Assembly: GCF_042650885.1 (NCBI RefSeq) | Contig: NZ_JBHSBU010000001.1 | Span: 3,410,001 to 3,474,000, forward strand | DNA length: 64,000 bases | Source of the DNA: Chitinimonas_A lacunae | GTDB taxonomy: Bacteria; Pseudomonadota; Gammaproteobacteria; Burkholderiales; Chitinimonadaceae | Reading direction: 5' to 3' | Shown: one piece after another, positions 17,406-25,606 of the stretch | How the letters are laid out: the number at the start of each line of letters is the position of its first letter | Position numbering within the stretch: the first letter of the stretch is position 1 | Program-made: the position numbers and the translations under genes | The notes under the pieces: model-generated | The model's database searches: none | What the model was told of the DNA's origin: nothing | The model's input: the letters and a program-made list of their open reading frames with translations, nothing else

Positions 17406-17819
17406 ATGAGCAATGATAACGATATTCGACAAGGGCGGCACTGTGTTTTCAAGATGCACGTCCATTTGGTCTTTGTGGCGAAATATCGCCGCAAAGTATT
17501 CGATGGCGATGCCATCAATCGGCTGCGCACGATCTTCGCCAAGGTCTGCGCCGACTTCGAGGCGCAACTGATCGAGATGGATGGCGAGGACGATCACGTT
17601 CATCTTCTGGTGGAGTACCCGCCCAAGGTGGCCGTATCCAACCTCGTGAACAGCCTCAAGGGTGTGTCCAGCCGCTTGCTACGCAAGGAACGGCCGGACA
17701 TCCAGAAACGCTACTGGAACGGCGTGCTGTGGTCGCCGTCCTATTTCGCCTCATCCTGCGGCGGCGCACCGATTTCCATCGTCCGCCAGTACATCGAACA
17801 GCAGCAGACCCCACACTGA
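17406..17819 (+). CDS. tnpA: IS200/IS605 family Y1 transposase TnpA
   Basis: A 137-residue HUH single-strand transposase. The HUH motif is H64-V65-H66 in DDHVHLLVEYPP and the catalytic tyrosine is Y129 in SIVRQYIEQQ. N-terminal HVHLVFVAKYRRK and NGVLWSPSYFASS match the family. It cuts and joins single-stranded ends of the element at stem-loops. Length and motifs are complete, so the transposase is probably functional. Its 3' end faces the left end of the element, where the hairpin GGACGG-CTAC-GCCGTCC lies at 17834-17850. Confidence 0.94.
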   Translation: MSNDNDIRQGRHCVFKMHVHLVFVAKYRRKVFDGDAINRLRTIFAKVCADFEAQLIEMDGEDDHVHLLVEYPPKVAVSNLVNSLKGVSSRLLRKERPDIQKRYWNGVLWSPSYFASSCGGAPISIVRQYIEQQQTPH

Positions 17820-18162
17820 AAACAAACCCCCAAGGACGGCTACGCCGTCCGCGCTATCCTTCCCCAGCCTGAAGACCGAGGCTTGCCGCGCACCGGGTCA
17901 AAACGCCCAGTTGGAATGGCCTGGGCTTGCCGAACGTCCGGGGCGACTGCTGACCAGGGAGTCGCCCCCGGAAAGCGCCCGATTCTGGGCCTTATCGCCA
18001 TTTATGCATCCCCTGCCATCTTCGACGCTGGATCGGAATAAGCCATGCGCCCACGTTCGCCTTCGACCATCTGCCGTTGCCTTCCAGGCCGGTTGAGGCG
18101 GCCGCGGCCATTGTCGTGTTCATCGCTGGCATGGAGAGGGTTTGCGACTACAATTCCGCACC

Positions 18163-18675
18163 ATGAACCGCTATACCACCCATCTGGTCTGTGCGCCGGA
18201 AGACTTGCCCAACTCGGCCCAGGTGATCGAGTGGCTGGTCGCTCCGGGAAATGATGTCATCAGTGATGAACCGCTGGTCTGTTTGGCGGTCGCAGGTGAA
18301 GTCCGTATGGTCGTGACGCCGCTTGACGGCGTGCTGGTCGAACAATGCGTCGCCATCGGCGAGCGGCTCGATGCCTGTGGGCTGGTCGCGATGATCGAAG
18401 CCGAGGAAAAGCCTTTTGGCGCGAGCTGGTCGATCGATCCCGAAGACGCCGACGCCAGCCTGTCACTGGCTGCCTGCCGCCTCGAAGCGCCGCCGCCGGC
18501 GGCTGTGCCTGCGGTGGTGCCCGAGGGCGACGCGCTTGCCTGGTGCGCGGCGCTCGGGATTGCCCCCGATGAGGTCGACTGTGATCAGCACGGCCTGACC
18601 GTGGCGGCGGTGCAGCGTCATGTGCGGGCCGAGCTACGCCGACTGGCGGCAATCCGCGAACTTCTTTCAAAATAA
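18163..18675 (+). CDS. Lipoyl-domain-like protein with E3-binding-like C-terminus
   Basis: A 170-residue protein. Residues about 8-80 follow the lipoyl/biotinyl domain pattern (IEWLVAPGNDVISDEPLVCLAVAGEVRMVVTPLDGVLVEQCVAIGERL). At the turn where lipoyl domains carry D-K-A this one reads A-G-E, so the modified lysine is absent. After a proline-rich linker, residues about 128-165 (ALAWCAALGIAPDEVDCDQHGLTVAAVQRHV) resemble a peripheral subunit-binding domain of 2-oxoacid dehydrogenase E2 chains. No acyltransferase domain follows. It lies 107 bases before cystathionine beta-synthase, on the same strand. The function is unknown. Confidence 0.65.
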   Translation: MNRYTTHLVCAPEDLPNSAQVIEWLVAPGNDVISDEPLVCLAVAGEVRMVVTPLDGVLVEQCVAIGERLDACGLVAMIEAEEKPFGASWSIDPEDADASLSLAACRLEAPPPAAVPAVVPEGDALAWCAALGIAPDEVDCDQHGLTVAAVQRHVRAELRRLAAIRELLSK

Positions 18676-18782
18676 CCGGCGGTTCTTTGCTGTTGCCGAA
18701 TCGGCCCTTGGGCTACGCCGGGGCCGTGCCTACCATCCCGCGCTGGCGACGTTCCGTCGCGCTTATTTCCAAGAGGCACCTG

Positions 18783-20150
18783 ATGTCACGCGATCCCGTT
18801 CTCGGCCTGATCGGCCAGACTCCGCTTGTTCAACTGACCCGTATCGATACCGGTCCCTGCCAGCTATTCGTGAAAATGGAGAGCCACAACCCCGGTGGCT
18901 CGATCAAGGACCGGATCGCGCTGACCATGATCGAAGCGGCCGAACGTGACGGCCGGCTGCAACCGGGCGGCGTCATCATCGAGGCGACCGCCGGCAATAC
19001 CGGCCTGGGCCTGGCGCTGGTGGCGGCCAGAAAAGGTTACAAGCTCAAGCTGATCGTGCCCGACAAGATGAGCCAGGAAAAAATCCAGCATCTGAAGGCG
19101 CTCGGCGCCGAAGTGATCCTGACCCGCTCCGATGTGGCCAAGGGCCATCCGCTGTATTACCAGGACTATGCCCGCCGCGTCGCCGACGAAACCCCGGGCG
19201 CGTTCTATATCGATCAATTCAATAATCCGGCCAATCCGCTGGCCCATGAGCTGTCCACCGGCCCGGAAATCTGGCAGCAGGTCGAGCACGAGCTGGACGC
19301 CGTGGTGGTCGGGGTCGGCTCGGCCGGCACCCTGACGGGCTTGAGCCGCTTCTTCCGCCGCGCCGCGCCGACGGTCGAATTCGTGCTGGCCGATCCGGTC
19401 GGCTCGGTTCTGGCCGACTATGTCGAAAAGGGCGAATACGGCGAAGCCGGCAGCTGGCGGGTCGAGGGCATCGGCGAAGACTTCATCCCGCCGATGGCCG
19501 ATTTCTCCCAGGTGCGCCATGCCTACCGGATCTCCGACGAGGAGAGCATCGAAACGGCCCGTGCCCTGCTGTCCGAAGAGGGCATCCTGGCCGGCTCGTC
19601 CTCGGGCGCGCTGGTCGCAGCCGCCTTGCGCTACTGCCGTGCCCAGACCACGCCGAAGCGGGTGGTGACCTTTGTGTGCGACAGCGGCAACAAGTATCTG
19701 TCGAAGCAGTTCAACGAAGGCTGGCTGATCGACCAGGGCCTGCGCCAGTTGCCGCGGCGCGGCGATCTGACCGACCTGATCACTCGCCGCCACGATCTGG
19801 GCGCCACCATCACCGCCCGGCCCGACGAGTCGCTCGCCGATGTCTACGCCCGCATGCGCCGCCATGATGTGTCGCAACTGCCGGTGCTCGAAGGCGATGA
19901 CCAGATCGTCGGCCTGATCGATGAGTGGGATGTGCTGCTGGCCGTTCACGACGAGCCGGAACACTTCCGTCTGCCGGTGCGCAACGCCATGAGCACCGAG
20001 CTGGAAACCCTGAGCCCGGCCGATTCGATCGAAAAACTGCTGCGCACCTTCAACGAAGGCCATGTGGCCATCGTGGTGGACGGCGGCCGCTTCCTTGGCC
20101 TGATCACCGAAGCCGATCTGGTCAACCACTGGCGGCAACGCTGGCGCTGA
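18783..20150 (+). CDS. Cystathionine beta-synthase
   Basis: A 455-residue PLP enzyme that condenses homocysteine and serine to cystathionine. K42 in NPGGSIKDRIA binds PLP, the phosphate loop is in ATAGNTG, and GSSSGA (about residues 272-277) and the SGNKY segment match the family. Two CBS domains occupy about residues 335-455, the usual regulatory tail. No N-terminal heme domain is present. The ATG at 18783 gives the proper MSRDPVLGLIGQTPLVQL start. It forms a reverse transsulfuration pair with the following gamma-lyase gene, though 146 bases and an AT-rich motif region separate them. Confidence 0.92.
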   Translation: MSRDPVLGLIGQTPLVQLTRIDTGPCQLFVKMESHNPGGSIKDRIALTMIEAAERDGRLQPGGVIIEATAGNTGLGLALVAARKGYKLKLIVPDKMSQEKIQHLKALGAEVILTRSDVAKGHPLYYQDYARRVADETPGAFYIDQFNNPANPLAHELSTGPEIWQQVEHELDAVVVGVGSAGTLTGLSRFFRRAAPTVEFVLADPVGSVLADYVEKGEYGEAGSWRVEGIGEDFIPPMADFSQVRHAYRISDEESIETARALLSEEGILAGSSSGALVAAALRYCRAQTTPKRVVTFVCDSGNKYLSKQFNEGWLIDQGLRQLPRRGDLTDLITRRHDLGATITARPDESLADVYARMRRHDVSQLPVLEGDDQIVGLIDEWDVLLAVHDEPEHFRLPVRNAMSTELETLSPADSIEKLLRTFNEGHVAIVVDGGRFLGLITEADLVNHWRQRWR

Positions 20151-20198
20151 GGCGCCGGGGGACGGCGCTGCTGGCCGGTTCCGTCCCGCTCTGCGTAC

Positions 20199-20270
20199 TT
20201 CTTGCAAGAAAATTACTAATTTGTTCTTAGCGAACTAACAGTCTTGCAAGCATTTGGCAAAAATATTTCC
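20199..20270 (+). repeat. Dispersed AT-rich motif, one full core plus one partial copy
   Basis: Between the two transsulfuration genes there are two TCTTGCAAG blocks, at 20200-20208 and 20242-20250. The second is followed after seven bases by TGGC (20255-20258), matching TCTTGC-N7-TKGC, and by AAAAATATTT. The first is only a half match. The surrounding GC content drops strongly. Confidence 0.55.
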
Positions 20271-20296
20271 ATTTGCAATCAGGACAGGAGCGAGAG

Positions 20297-21445
20297 ATGT
20301 CCCATATCGATACCATCAGCGTCCACGCCGGTTATTCCCCCGATGCCCAGGGCGCCGTGATGCCGCCGATCTACACCAGCTCGACCTACGCCCAGCGCGC
20401 CCCGGGCGATCCGATCGGTTTTGAATACGCCCGCAGCGGCAACCCGACCCGGCAGGCTTTTGAGTCGGCCCTGGCCGAAGTCGAAGGCGGCACGCGCGCG
20501 TTTGCCTTTGCCTCGGGCATGGCGGCGATGGCGACGGTGCTGGAACTGCTCGACCACGGCGGCCATGTGATTGCGCTCGACGATCTGTACGGCGGCGCCT
20601 GGCGTCTGTTCGAGCGGGTGCGTACCCGCAGCGCCGGCCTCCAGATCAGCTATGTCGCGCCCGACGATATCGAGGCGCTCAAGGCGGCCTTCCGGCCCGA
20701 TACCAAGATGGTCTGGCTCGAAGTGCCGACCAACCCGCTGCTCAAGATCGCCGATCTGGAAGCCGTGGTGGGACTGGCCCATAGCCATGGCGCGCTGGCC
20801 GTGGCCGATGCCACCTTCTCGACGCCTTACCTGTTGCGCCCGCTCGACTACGGTTTCGACCTGGTGGTCCATTCGGTGACCAAATACCTCAACGGCCACT
20901 CCGATGTGATCGGCGGCGCCGCCATCGTGCGCGATGCCGAACTGGGCGAGCGACTGGGCTATCTGCAAAACGCCGTGGGCGGCGTGATGGACCCGTTCTC
21001 CAGCTTCCTGGCCCTGCGCGGCCTGCGTACCCTGCCGCTGCGGATGGGCCGCCACAGCGAAAACGCCCTGCAACTGGCTCAGTGGCTCGAAGCCCAGCCG
21101 CAGGTGGCCCGGGTGCTCTATCCGGGCCTCGCCAGCCATCCGCAGCATGCGCTGGCGGCCAAGCAGTTCAAGCAGGGCTTTGGCGGCATGCTGTCGCTGG
21201 AACTGGCCAGCGACGACGCCGGCGTGCGCCGTTTCCTGGCTGCGCTGCGCTATTTCACCCTGGCCGAAAGCCTCGGTGGAGTGGAAAGCCTGATCAGCCA
21301 GCCGTTCACCATGAGCCACAGCTCGCTGCCCGAAGACCTGCGTCGCCAGCGCGGCATCGAGCCGACGCTGCTGCGCGTCTCGATTGGCATCGAACATGCC
21401 GACGATCTGCAGGCCGATCTGGCTCAGGGGTTGAAGGCGATCTGA
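20297..21445 (+). CDS. Cystathionine gamma-lyase / Cys-Met metabolism PLP enzyme
   Basis: A 382-residue member of the Cys/Met metabolism PLP family. The PLP lysine is K196 in HSVTKYLNGHSDV. Typical blocks FEYARSGNPTRQA, FASGMAA, EVPTNP and AESLGGVESL are present. Paired with cystathionine beta-synthase, it most likely splits cystathionine to cysteine, alpha-ketobutyrate and ammonia. Family members also include cystathionine gamma-synthase and methionine gamma-lyase, which sequence reading alone cannot fully exclude. A good ribosome site (GGAG) is found 10 bases before the ATG. Confidence 0.88.
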   Translation: MSHIDTISVHAGYSPDAQGAVMPPIYTSSTYAQRAPGDPIGFEYARSGNPTRQAFESALAEVEGGTRAFAFASGMAAMATVLELLDHGGHVIALDDLYGGAWRLFERVRTRSAGLQISYVAPDDIEALKAAFRPDTKMVWLEVPTNPLLKIADLEAVVGLAHSHGALAVADATFSTPYLLRPLDYGFDLVVHSVTKYLNGHSDVIGGAAIVRDAELGERLGYLQNAVGGVMDPFSSFLALRGLRTLPLRMGRHSENALQLAQWLEAQPQVARVLYPGLASHPQHALAAKQFKQGFGGMLSLELASDDAGVRRFLAALRYFTLAESLGGVESLISQPFTMSHSSLPEDLRRQRGIEPTLLRVSIGIEHADDLQADLAQGLKAI

Positions 21446-21531
21446 GTCCGACTTCGAGCAGCCAAGGCCACCAGCCCGAGTCGGTGCCGCGGGCGAGCGG
21501 TTGGGCCGCTGGCCATGACGGCCCCTGACCT

Positions 21532-21563
21532 GGGGCCTCGCTGAGCGGACACCGTGTGTCCAG
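21532..21563 (+). repeat. GGGCCTCGCTGA...GGACAC intergenic repeat, copy 1
   Basis: GGGCCTCGCTGA is followed by the near-palindrome GGACACCGTGTGTCC (21547-21561). The same combination occurs in reverse orientation at 30145-30182, between ruvC and the RNase P RNA gene. Downstream of cystathionine gamma-lyase, in DNA without a gene. Confidence 0.45.
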
Positions 21564-21665
21564 GCCGATCCGAGGATACAGCGTGTCCAAGCCCACGCTG
21601 TGTCGCCTTCTACGCTTGCGTGCTCTTGGACACCTTGTCTGGGACAGACTGGAGTCGATAGCTGG

Positions 21666-21698
21666 CAAAAAGGCCATCCGTTGTGGATGGCCTTTTTG
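21666..21698. terminator. Bidirectional intrinsic terminator, gamma-lyase / isonitrile genes
   Basis: CAAAAAGGCCATCC and GGATGGCCTTTTTG form a perfect 14-bp stem with a 5-base loop, giving a T5 run on both strands. It lies in the gap between the convergent gamma-lyase and isnB-like genes and can end both transcripts. Confidence 0.85.
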
Positions 21699-21721
21699 CG
21701 TGGTGGAGGCGGTGACTGGAC

Positions 21722-22516
21722 TTACAGGACGTGGACGCGCTGGAGATGGCGCGACACATTGCCCCGGATGCGCTCGCGGCCGTGCAGCAGCGAGTGGTTA
21801 TCGACCATCAGGAAGTCGCCGGTCTGCCATTGGTGACGATAGAGATACTTATCGTCGTAGAGCCGCTCCAGCAGATCATCGATAAAGGCCGTTTCCGAGT
21901 CGAAATGCTCGCCCAGACCATGCACGGCGATCTTGACCGGATTGACCTCCATATTGTCTTCGTTATACGGCTCGATAAAGCGCATCACCGGCACGCCGGT
22001 CAGCGGGTGGCGATCGACCAGCCGGGCATGGATGGCGCCACCGTAGTGGGCCTTCTTCTCGGTCGAATACTCAAGCTCGATGGCGGCCCAGCGCTGCTTG
22101 TCCTCATCGCTCGCTTCGGCCAGCAGCTTGGCGGTATTGGCGAAGGTGGTCTCGCCGCCGTGACCTGCCTCGGATGAGCGCAGACACTGGAAGATATTGA
22201 ACTTGGGCGTCTTGGCCGCGAAAGCGCCGTCCCAGTGCAGCTCGACCCGGCCGCCCGAGAAGATATGGTTGGCGGGGTTCTGCTCCATGCGCACATTGAG
22301 CAGCACGCCGAATTCCCACTCGAACAAGGGGCCGAATTTCTCGCAGAAGCCGATGTAGTCCGGTTCGTCGAGTTTTCTGAAGCCGCGCAGCACCAGCAAC
22401 TGATTGGCCAGCAACTGCTCGGTCAGATGGTCGGGGCTCAGATCGGCCACCGACTGCTCGGGGTGATCGGCATGGATGACGATGCCAAAAGGCTGATTGG
22501 TGGTGGAAGTCTGCAT
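21722..22516 (-). CDS. isnB: TauD/PvcB-type Fe(II)/2-oxoglutarate dioxygenase of the isonitrile pair
   Basis: A 264-residue TauD/TfdA-fold dioxygenase. The iron ligands are H94 and D96 in ELHWDGAF and H245 in DNHSLLHGRERI. The C-terminal SRHLQR arginine would bind 2-oxoglutarate. Sitting 25 bases behind an isonitrile synthase gene, it is very probably the PvcB/IsnB oxygenase, which desaturates, often with decarboxylation, the isonitrile amino acid to a vinyl isonitrile. Whether decarboxylation occurs cannot be read from the sequence. Its ribosome site AGAGGG lies in the intergenic gap. The start MQTSTTNQ is chosen for that spacing. Confidence 0.88.
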   Translation of the reverse strand: MQTSTTNQPFGIVIHADHPEQSVADLSPDHLTEQLLANQLLVLRGFRKLDEPDYIGFCEKFGPLFEWEFGVLLNVRMEQNPANHIFSGGRVELHWDGAFAAKTPKFNIFQCLRSSEAGHGGETTFANTAKLLAEASDEDKQRWAAIELEYSTEKKAHYGGAIHARLVDRHPLTGVPVMRFIEPYNEDNMEVNPVKIAVHGLGEHFDSETAFIDDLLERLYDDKYLYRHQWQTGDFLMVDNHSLLHGRERIRGNVSRHLQRVHVL

Positions 22517-22541
22517 CACGGTATCCCTCTGCTGGCTTGGC

Positions 22542-23516
22542 TTAATGGTCCTTGGCATGAACGAAGTGGCTGGGTCGGCCGTTCTCGAATACCAAGAAGG
22601 CATTGCTGGCTTCGGCCTCGTGGCGCGGCACCAGGGTCATCACATCGTTCTGCTTCAGCACCACCGAGTGCCAGGGGGTGCGCCAGGCGTCCTGGGTCTC
22701 GGTCAGATAGACGCCGATCTTCTTCGAGACGCGCGGCTGCGGGTGGATGGTCAGGCGCAGGGCATGGTCGAACTGGTCTTCGAGCAGCCGGCTCCAGGCG
22801 TTGCTGCGCTGGATCACCCGGTAGGCATTGGCGCGGGCGGCGTTCTGGATCGCGGTATTGGACAGCCCTTCGAATTCATCGAGACCGCTGAAGTCCTCGT
22901 AGAGGAATTTGCAGATGCCCTTGTACATCTCGCCGGCAGCGTATTCTTCCTTGCTGCGGCGCTTCAGGCTGCTGAGCGGCTCGCCGTACAGGATCATCAG
23001 CTCTTCCCGGATGGTGCCGAAGTCGCCATAGCCCGGGAACACATCATCAAGGTCGAAAAAGCCGATGCTGTCGGGGTAGCGGGCGCCGATCCGGCCGATC
23101 AGGTCCTGCTTGTAGGCGGTGATATCGCGGTCGGGAATCCGCACCAGATCGGCAAACACGCGGCCATCGGAGCAGATGGTGATCTTGGCGCCCGGCGCAT
23201 ACAGCTTCTTGATATCACTGCACAGCCGGTCGATCTGGGCCAGGGCGATCTCCTCGCCCTTGTCGGGCAGCACGCCCAGGGTCTTGCGCCGGTTGGGCGA
23301 TTTGGCCGGGAAGGCCGGCAGCACCATATGGATGGGCTCGCCCCGGGCAATGAAGTATTCGAGCTTACTGAGATGCGGTGCGGCTTCGAGCGCAAAGTCC
23401 TCGGCCTCGCGGGCAGCGCTGGGCAGCAGGCGGCGCTTGTGCAGAATCAGCTTGATGATGGCCTGGGCCAGTTCGGCATGGCTGGTCGGATGCAGTTGGG
23501 TCGCTGCGTTTTGCAT
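22542..23516 (-). CDS. isnA: Isonitrile (isocyanide) synthase, PvcA/IsnA family
   Basis: A 324-residue DIT1/PvcA family protein. The family core HMVLPAFPAKSPNRRKTLG (about residues 76-94) and the ITICSDGRVFADLV block (about 126-139) are present. PvcA/IsnA converts the amino group of tyrosine or tryptophan to an isonitrile, taking the carbon from ribulose 5-phosphate. A strong ribosome site (GAGGAG) precedes the chosen ATG by about 9 bases. Together with the next gene it forms a minimal two-gene isonitrile cassette. No glycosyltransferase, transporter or NRPS gene flanks it, so the final product may be a simple aryl vinyl isonitrile. Tyr versus Trp preference is unknown. Confidence 0.92.
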   Translation of the reverse strand: MQNAATQLHPTSHAELAQAIIKLILHKRRLLPSAAREAEDFALEAAPHLSKLEYFIARGEPIHMVLPAFPAKSPNRRKTLGVLPDKGEEIALAQIDRLCSDIKKLYAPGAKITICSDGRVFADLVRIPDRDITAYKQDLIGRIGARYPDSIGFFDLDDVFPGYGDFGTIREELMILYGEPLSSLKRRSKEEYAAGEMYKGICKFLYEDFSGLDEFEGLSNTAIQNAARANAYRVIQRSNAWSRLLEDQFDHALRLTIHPQPRVSKKIGVYLTETQDAWRTPWHSVVLKQNDVMTLVPRHEAEASNAFLVFENGRPSHFVHAKDH

Positions 23517-24314
23517 GGATTTCTCACTCCTCGGGTATTTCATTCTGGTCGCCCGTGTTCGGGCAGTTTTTCGTGGGAATAGCGACTGCGTTGATGCGCC
23601 TTGCGGTGTTGCGGAGTAAACCTTCCCCATCATCCGTCGGCAGACGGATGGCAAACAGGCGGAATGTCCAGTCAAACCAATGCCCGTGGCCAAATAGCCA
23701 GGACACGACAAGACGGAATAATCAGCAATCGGGGGGGAAACAGGTGGCGCTAGGCCGGGGCGGGGGAAAGAAAAGTCATCATATTCGATACGATTATTCG
23801 AGATTGTCGTGAGTGGAAGCTATAAACAGGTGATTTAATCCGGAGGGGGAAACTCTCCAGACTGGTCTATTTGTATAGCCGTCTTATATGGAACAGATGT
23901 TCGCTGGGTCGATTGAATATGGATATAGACAAGTCCGTTACCGCGTCGGGAAACGGAAGCCGTTGAAAGGCTGGAAAAATTCTATAAGAACCCAGTTCGA
24001 AATGTCAAATGACTGTGCAAAGGAGAAAGAACGAATTTCGGGCCGCAGGCAATATTCCCATGTCGATATATAAAATATCGAAAGGATCAAATCTTTTCTC
24101 AATCGGCCGTGGCGGCATCCGATTTAATGTCGGAACAATAACAAAAGTCCCATCATTTTGCTGTTTGTTTAATTGAAAAATATAATTTGAGATTCTTTTG
24201 AACAAACAGCCGATTTCTGACGCAATTGTTAATCAAGCGAGCCGGCAATGAAAACGCCCCGTGCCTTCGGTCGAAGGCAACGGGGCGTCAGGAAAAAAAC
24301 GACGAAAGGTCGGC
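23517..24314. promoter_or_regulatory. Long AT-rich region upstream of the isonitrile genes
   Basis: An 800-base region without a convincing gene, far more AT-rich than its surroundings between about 23,770 and 24,240. Short frames at 23888-24073 (+) and 24005-24205 (-) lack ribosome sites and family features. On the minus strand a TATGAT hexamer near 23785-23790 could be a -10 box, with a poor -35. The region likely holds the isnAB promoter and regulator sites, and its base composition could also mark transferred DNA. Confidence 0.45.
24251..24288 (-). terminator. Intrinsic terminator of aroG
   Basis: A stem of about 16 bp (ACGCCCCGT plus GCCTTCG, with one bulge) caps a short loop; on the minus strand it is followed by TTTTC. 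It is 26 bases past the aroG stop. Confidence 0.85.
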
Positions 24315-25373
24315 TCAGCGGACGCGACGGCGGGCCGACACGGCCTGGGCCAGCCGGTGCAGCAACTGTTCGCTTTCCTCCCAACCGAGACAGGCGTCGG
24401 TGATGCTCTGGCCGTACTGGAGCGGCTTGCCCGGCACCAGATCCTGGCGGCCCGCCTCGATATGGCTCTCGACCATCACGCCGAAGATGGCCTGGTTGCC
24501 GGCGGCGAGCTGGTTGCAGACGTCTTCGCAGACGTCCTTCTGGCGCCGGTAGTCCTTGCTGCTGTTGGCATGGCTGAAATCGATCATCAGCTTTTCGGGC
24601 AGATTGGCGGCGGCCAGGTCGGTCACGGCGCGGCCCACATGCTCGGCATCGTAATTGGGAGTTTTGCCGCCACGCAGGATCACATGGCAATCAGGGTTGC
24701 CGGCCGTGGCGACGATGGCCGAATGGCCGAACTTGGTCACCGACAGGAAGTGATGCGGCACGCTGGCGGCGCGGATGGCGTCGATGGCGATGCGCAGATT
24801 GCCGTCGGTGCCGTTCTTGAAGCCGACCGGGCAGGACAGCCCCGAGGCCAGTTCGCGATGGACCTGCGACTCGGTGGTGCGGGCGCCGATCGCGCCCCAG
24901 GCGATCAGGTCGGTGATGTACTGCGGGGTGATCATATCGAGGAATTCGGTCGCGGCCGGCAGCCCCATCTCGTTGAGATCGAGCAGCAGCTTGCGGGCAC
25001 GGCGCAGCCCGTTGTTGATATCGAAACTGCCGTCGAGATGCGGGTCGTTGATCATCCCTTTCCAGCCCACGGTGGTGCGCGGCTTCTCGAAATACACCCG
25101 CATCACGATCAACAGATCGCGCGCCAGCTCCTCATGGAGCGCCAGCAGGCGGCGGCCGTAGTCGAGGGCGGCTTCGGGGTCGTGGATCGAGCAGGGGCCG
25201 ATCACCACCAGCAGACGGTCGTCGTCGCCGGTCAGCATCCGGTGGATGGCCTGGCGGGCCTGATAGGTGGTGGTGGTGGCCACCTCGGTGACAGGAAATT
25301 TTTCCAGCGCAGCAATGGGCGGCAGAAGCTCTTTGATTTCCTTGATACGCAGGTCGTCGGTCTGGAACAGCAT
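24315..25373 (-). CDS. aroG: 3-deoxy-7-phosphoheptulonate synthase (DAHP synthase, class I)
   Basis: A 352-residue class I alpha DAHP synthase joining phosphoenolpyruvate and erythrose 4-phosphate, the first step of aromatic biosynthesis. It follows E. coli AroG almost throughout: DDLRIKEIKELLPP at the N-terminus (including feedback-site residues), VIGPCSIHDP, VYFEKPRTTVGWKG, GARTTESQVHRELASGLS, and IDFSHANSSK. AroG-like similarity suggests phenylalanine sensitivity, but AroF or AroH behaviour cannot be excluded. It is on the same strand as the isonitrile genes but 800 bases upstream and behind its own terminator, so it is not the same operon. Confidence 0.96.
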   Translation of the reverse strand: MLFQTDDLRIKEIKELLPPIAALEKFPVTEVATTTTYQARQAIHRMLTGDDDRLLVVIGPCSIHDPEAALDYGRRLLALHEELARDLLIVMRVYFEKPRTTVGWKGMINDPHLDGSFDINNGLRRARKLLLDLNEMGLPAATEFLDMITPQYITDLIAWGAIGARTTESQVHRELASGLSCPVGFKNGTDGNLRIAIDAIRAASVPHHFLSVTKFGHSAIVATAGNPDCHVILRGGKTPNYDAEHVGRAVTDLAAANLPEKLMIDFSHANSSKDYRRQKDVCEDVCNQLAAGNQAIFGVMVESHIEAGRQDLVPGKPLQYGQSITDACLGWEESEQLLHRLAQAVSARRRVR

Positions 25374-25606
25374 AAGCGGGCTCGGGGATCGGTGGCTCTC
25401 CAGGTTAGCCGCAGCCTCAAGCCGGTGCAAATGACTTGTCAGTGCGCGTGGCAGAACCGCCGGCTATAAAAGCCGCCAGTAATGCGCCTTGGCAGGCAAT
25501 ATAAAATAAATAGGAAAAATGAGCGCTAGAAGAGGCGCCCATTGGAGGCAGAAAGGAATAGCTGCCCAGAAAGGCTAACGGCCCGGCATGGCCGGGCCGC
25601 TGTGCT

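Larger units (their letters stand above)
16120..17896. mobile_element. IS605-type insertion sequence (IS200/IS605 family)
   Basis: A roughly 1.78-kb element with head-to-head tnpA (HUH Y1 transposase, plus strand) and tnpB (minus strand). Ends were placed by reading the minus strand. The left end follows TTGAC (plus 17897-17901), a plausible family target motif. The right end finishes in TCAA at plus 16120-16123. Near both ends is a related hairpin sequence (CTTCAGGCTGGGGAAGG at the left, CTTCAGGCCGGGGAGG at the right), as expected for the subterminal palindromes used by this family. No target-site duplication is expected. The right end lies 17 bases after the stop of the ALDH-like gene. Boundaries are accurate to a few bases only. 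Confidence 0.8.

Noticed and set aside
22542..23711. Longer start of isnA at 23711
   Set aside because: The extra 65 residues are not PvcA-like, while the ATG at 23516 has a strong GAGGAG ribosome site.
23888..24205. Short open frames of 61 and 66 codons (one per strand) in the AT-rich region upstream of isnA
   Set aside because: No ribosome sites, no family-like sequence and the frames overlap on opposite strands. Their presence is explained by low GC.
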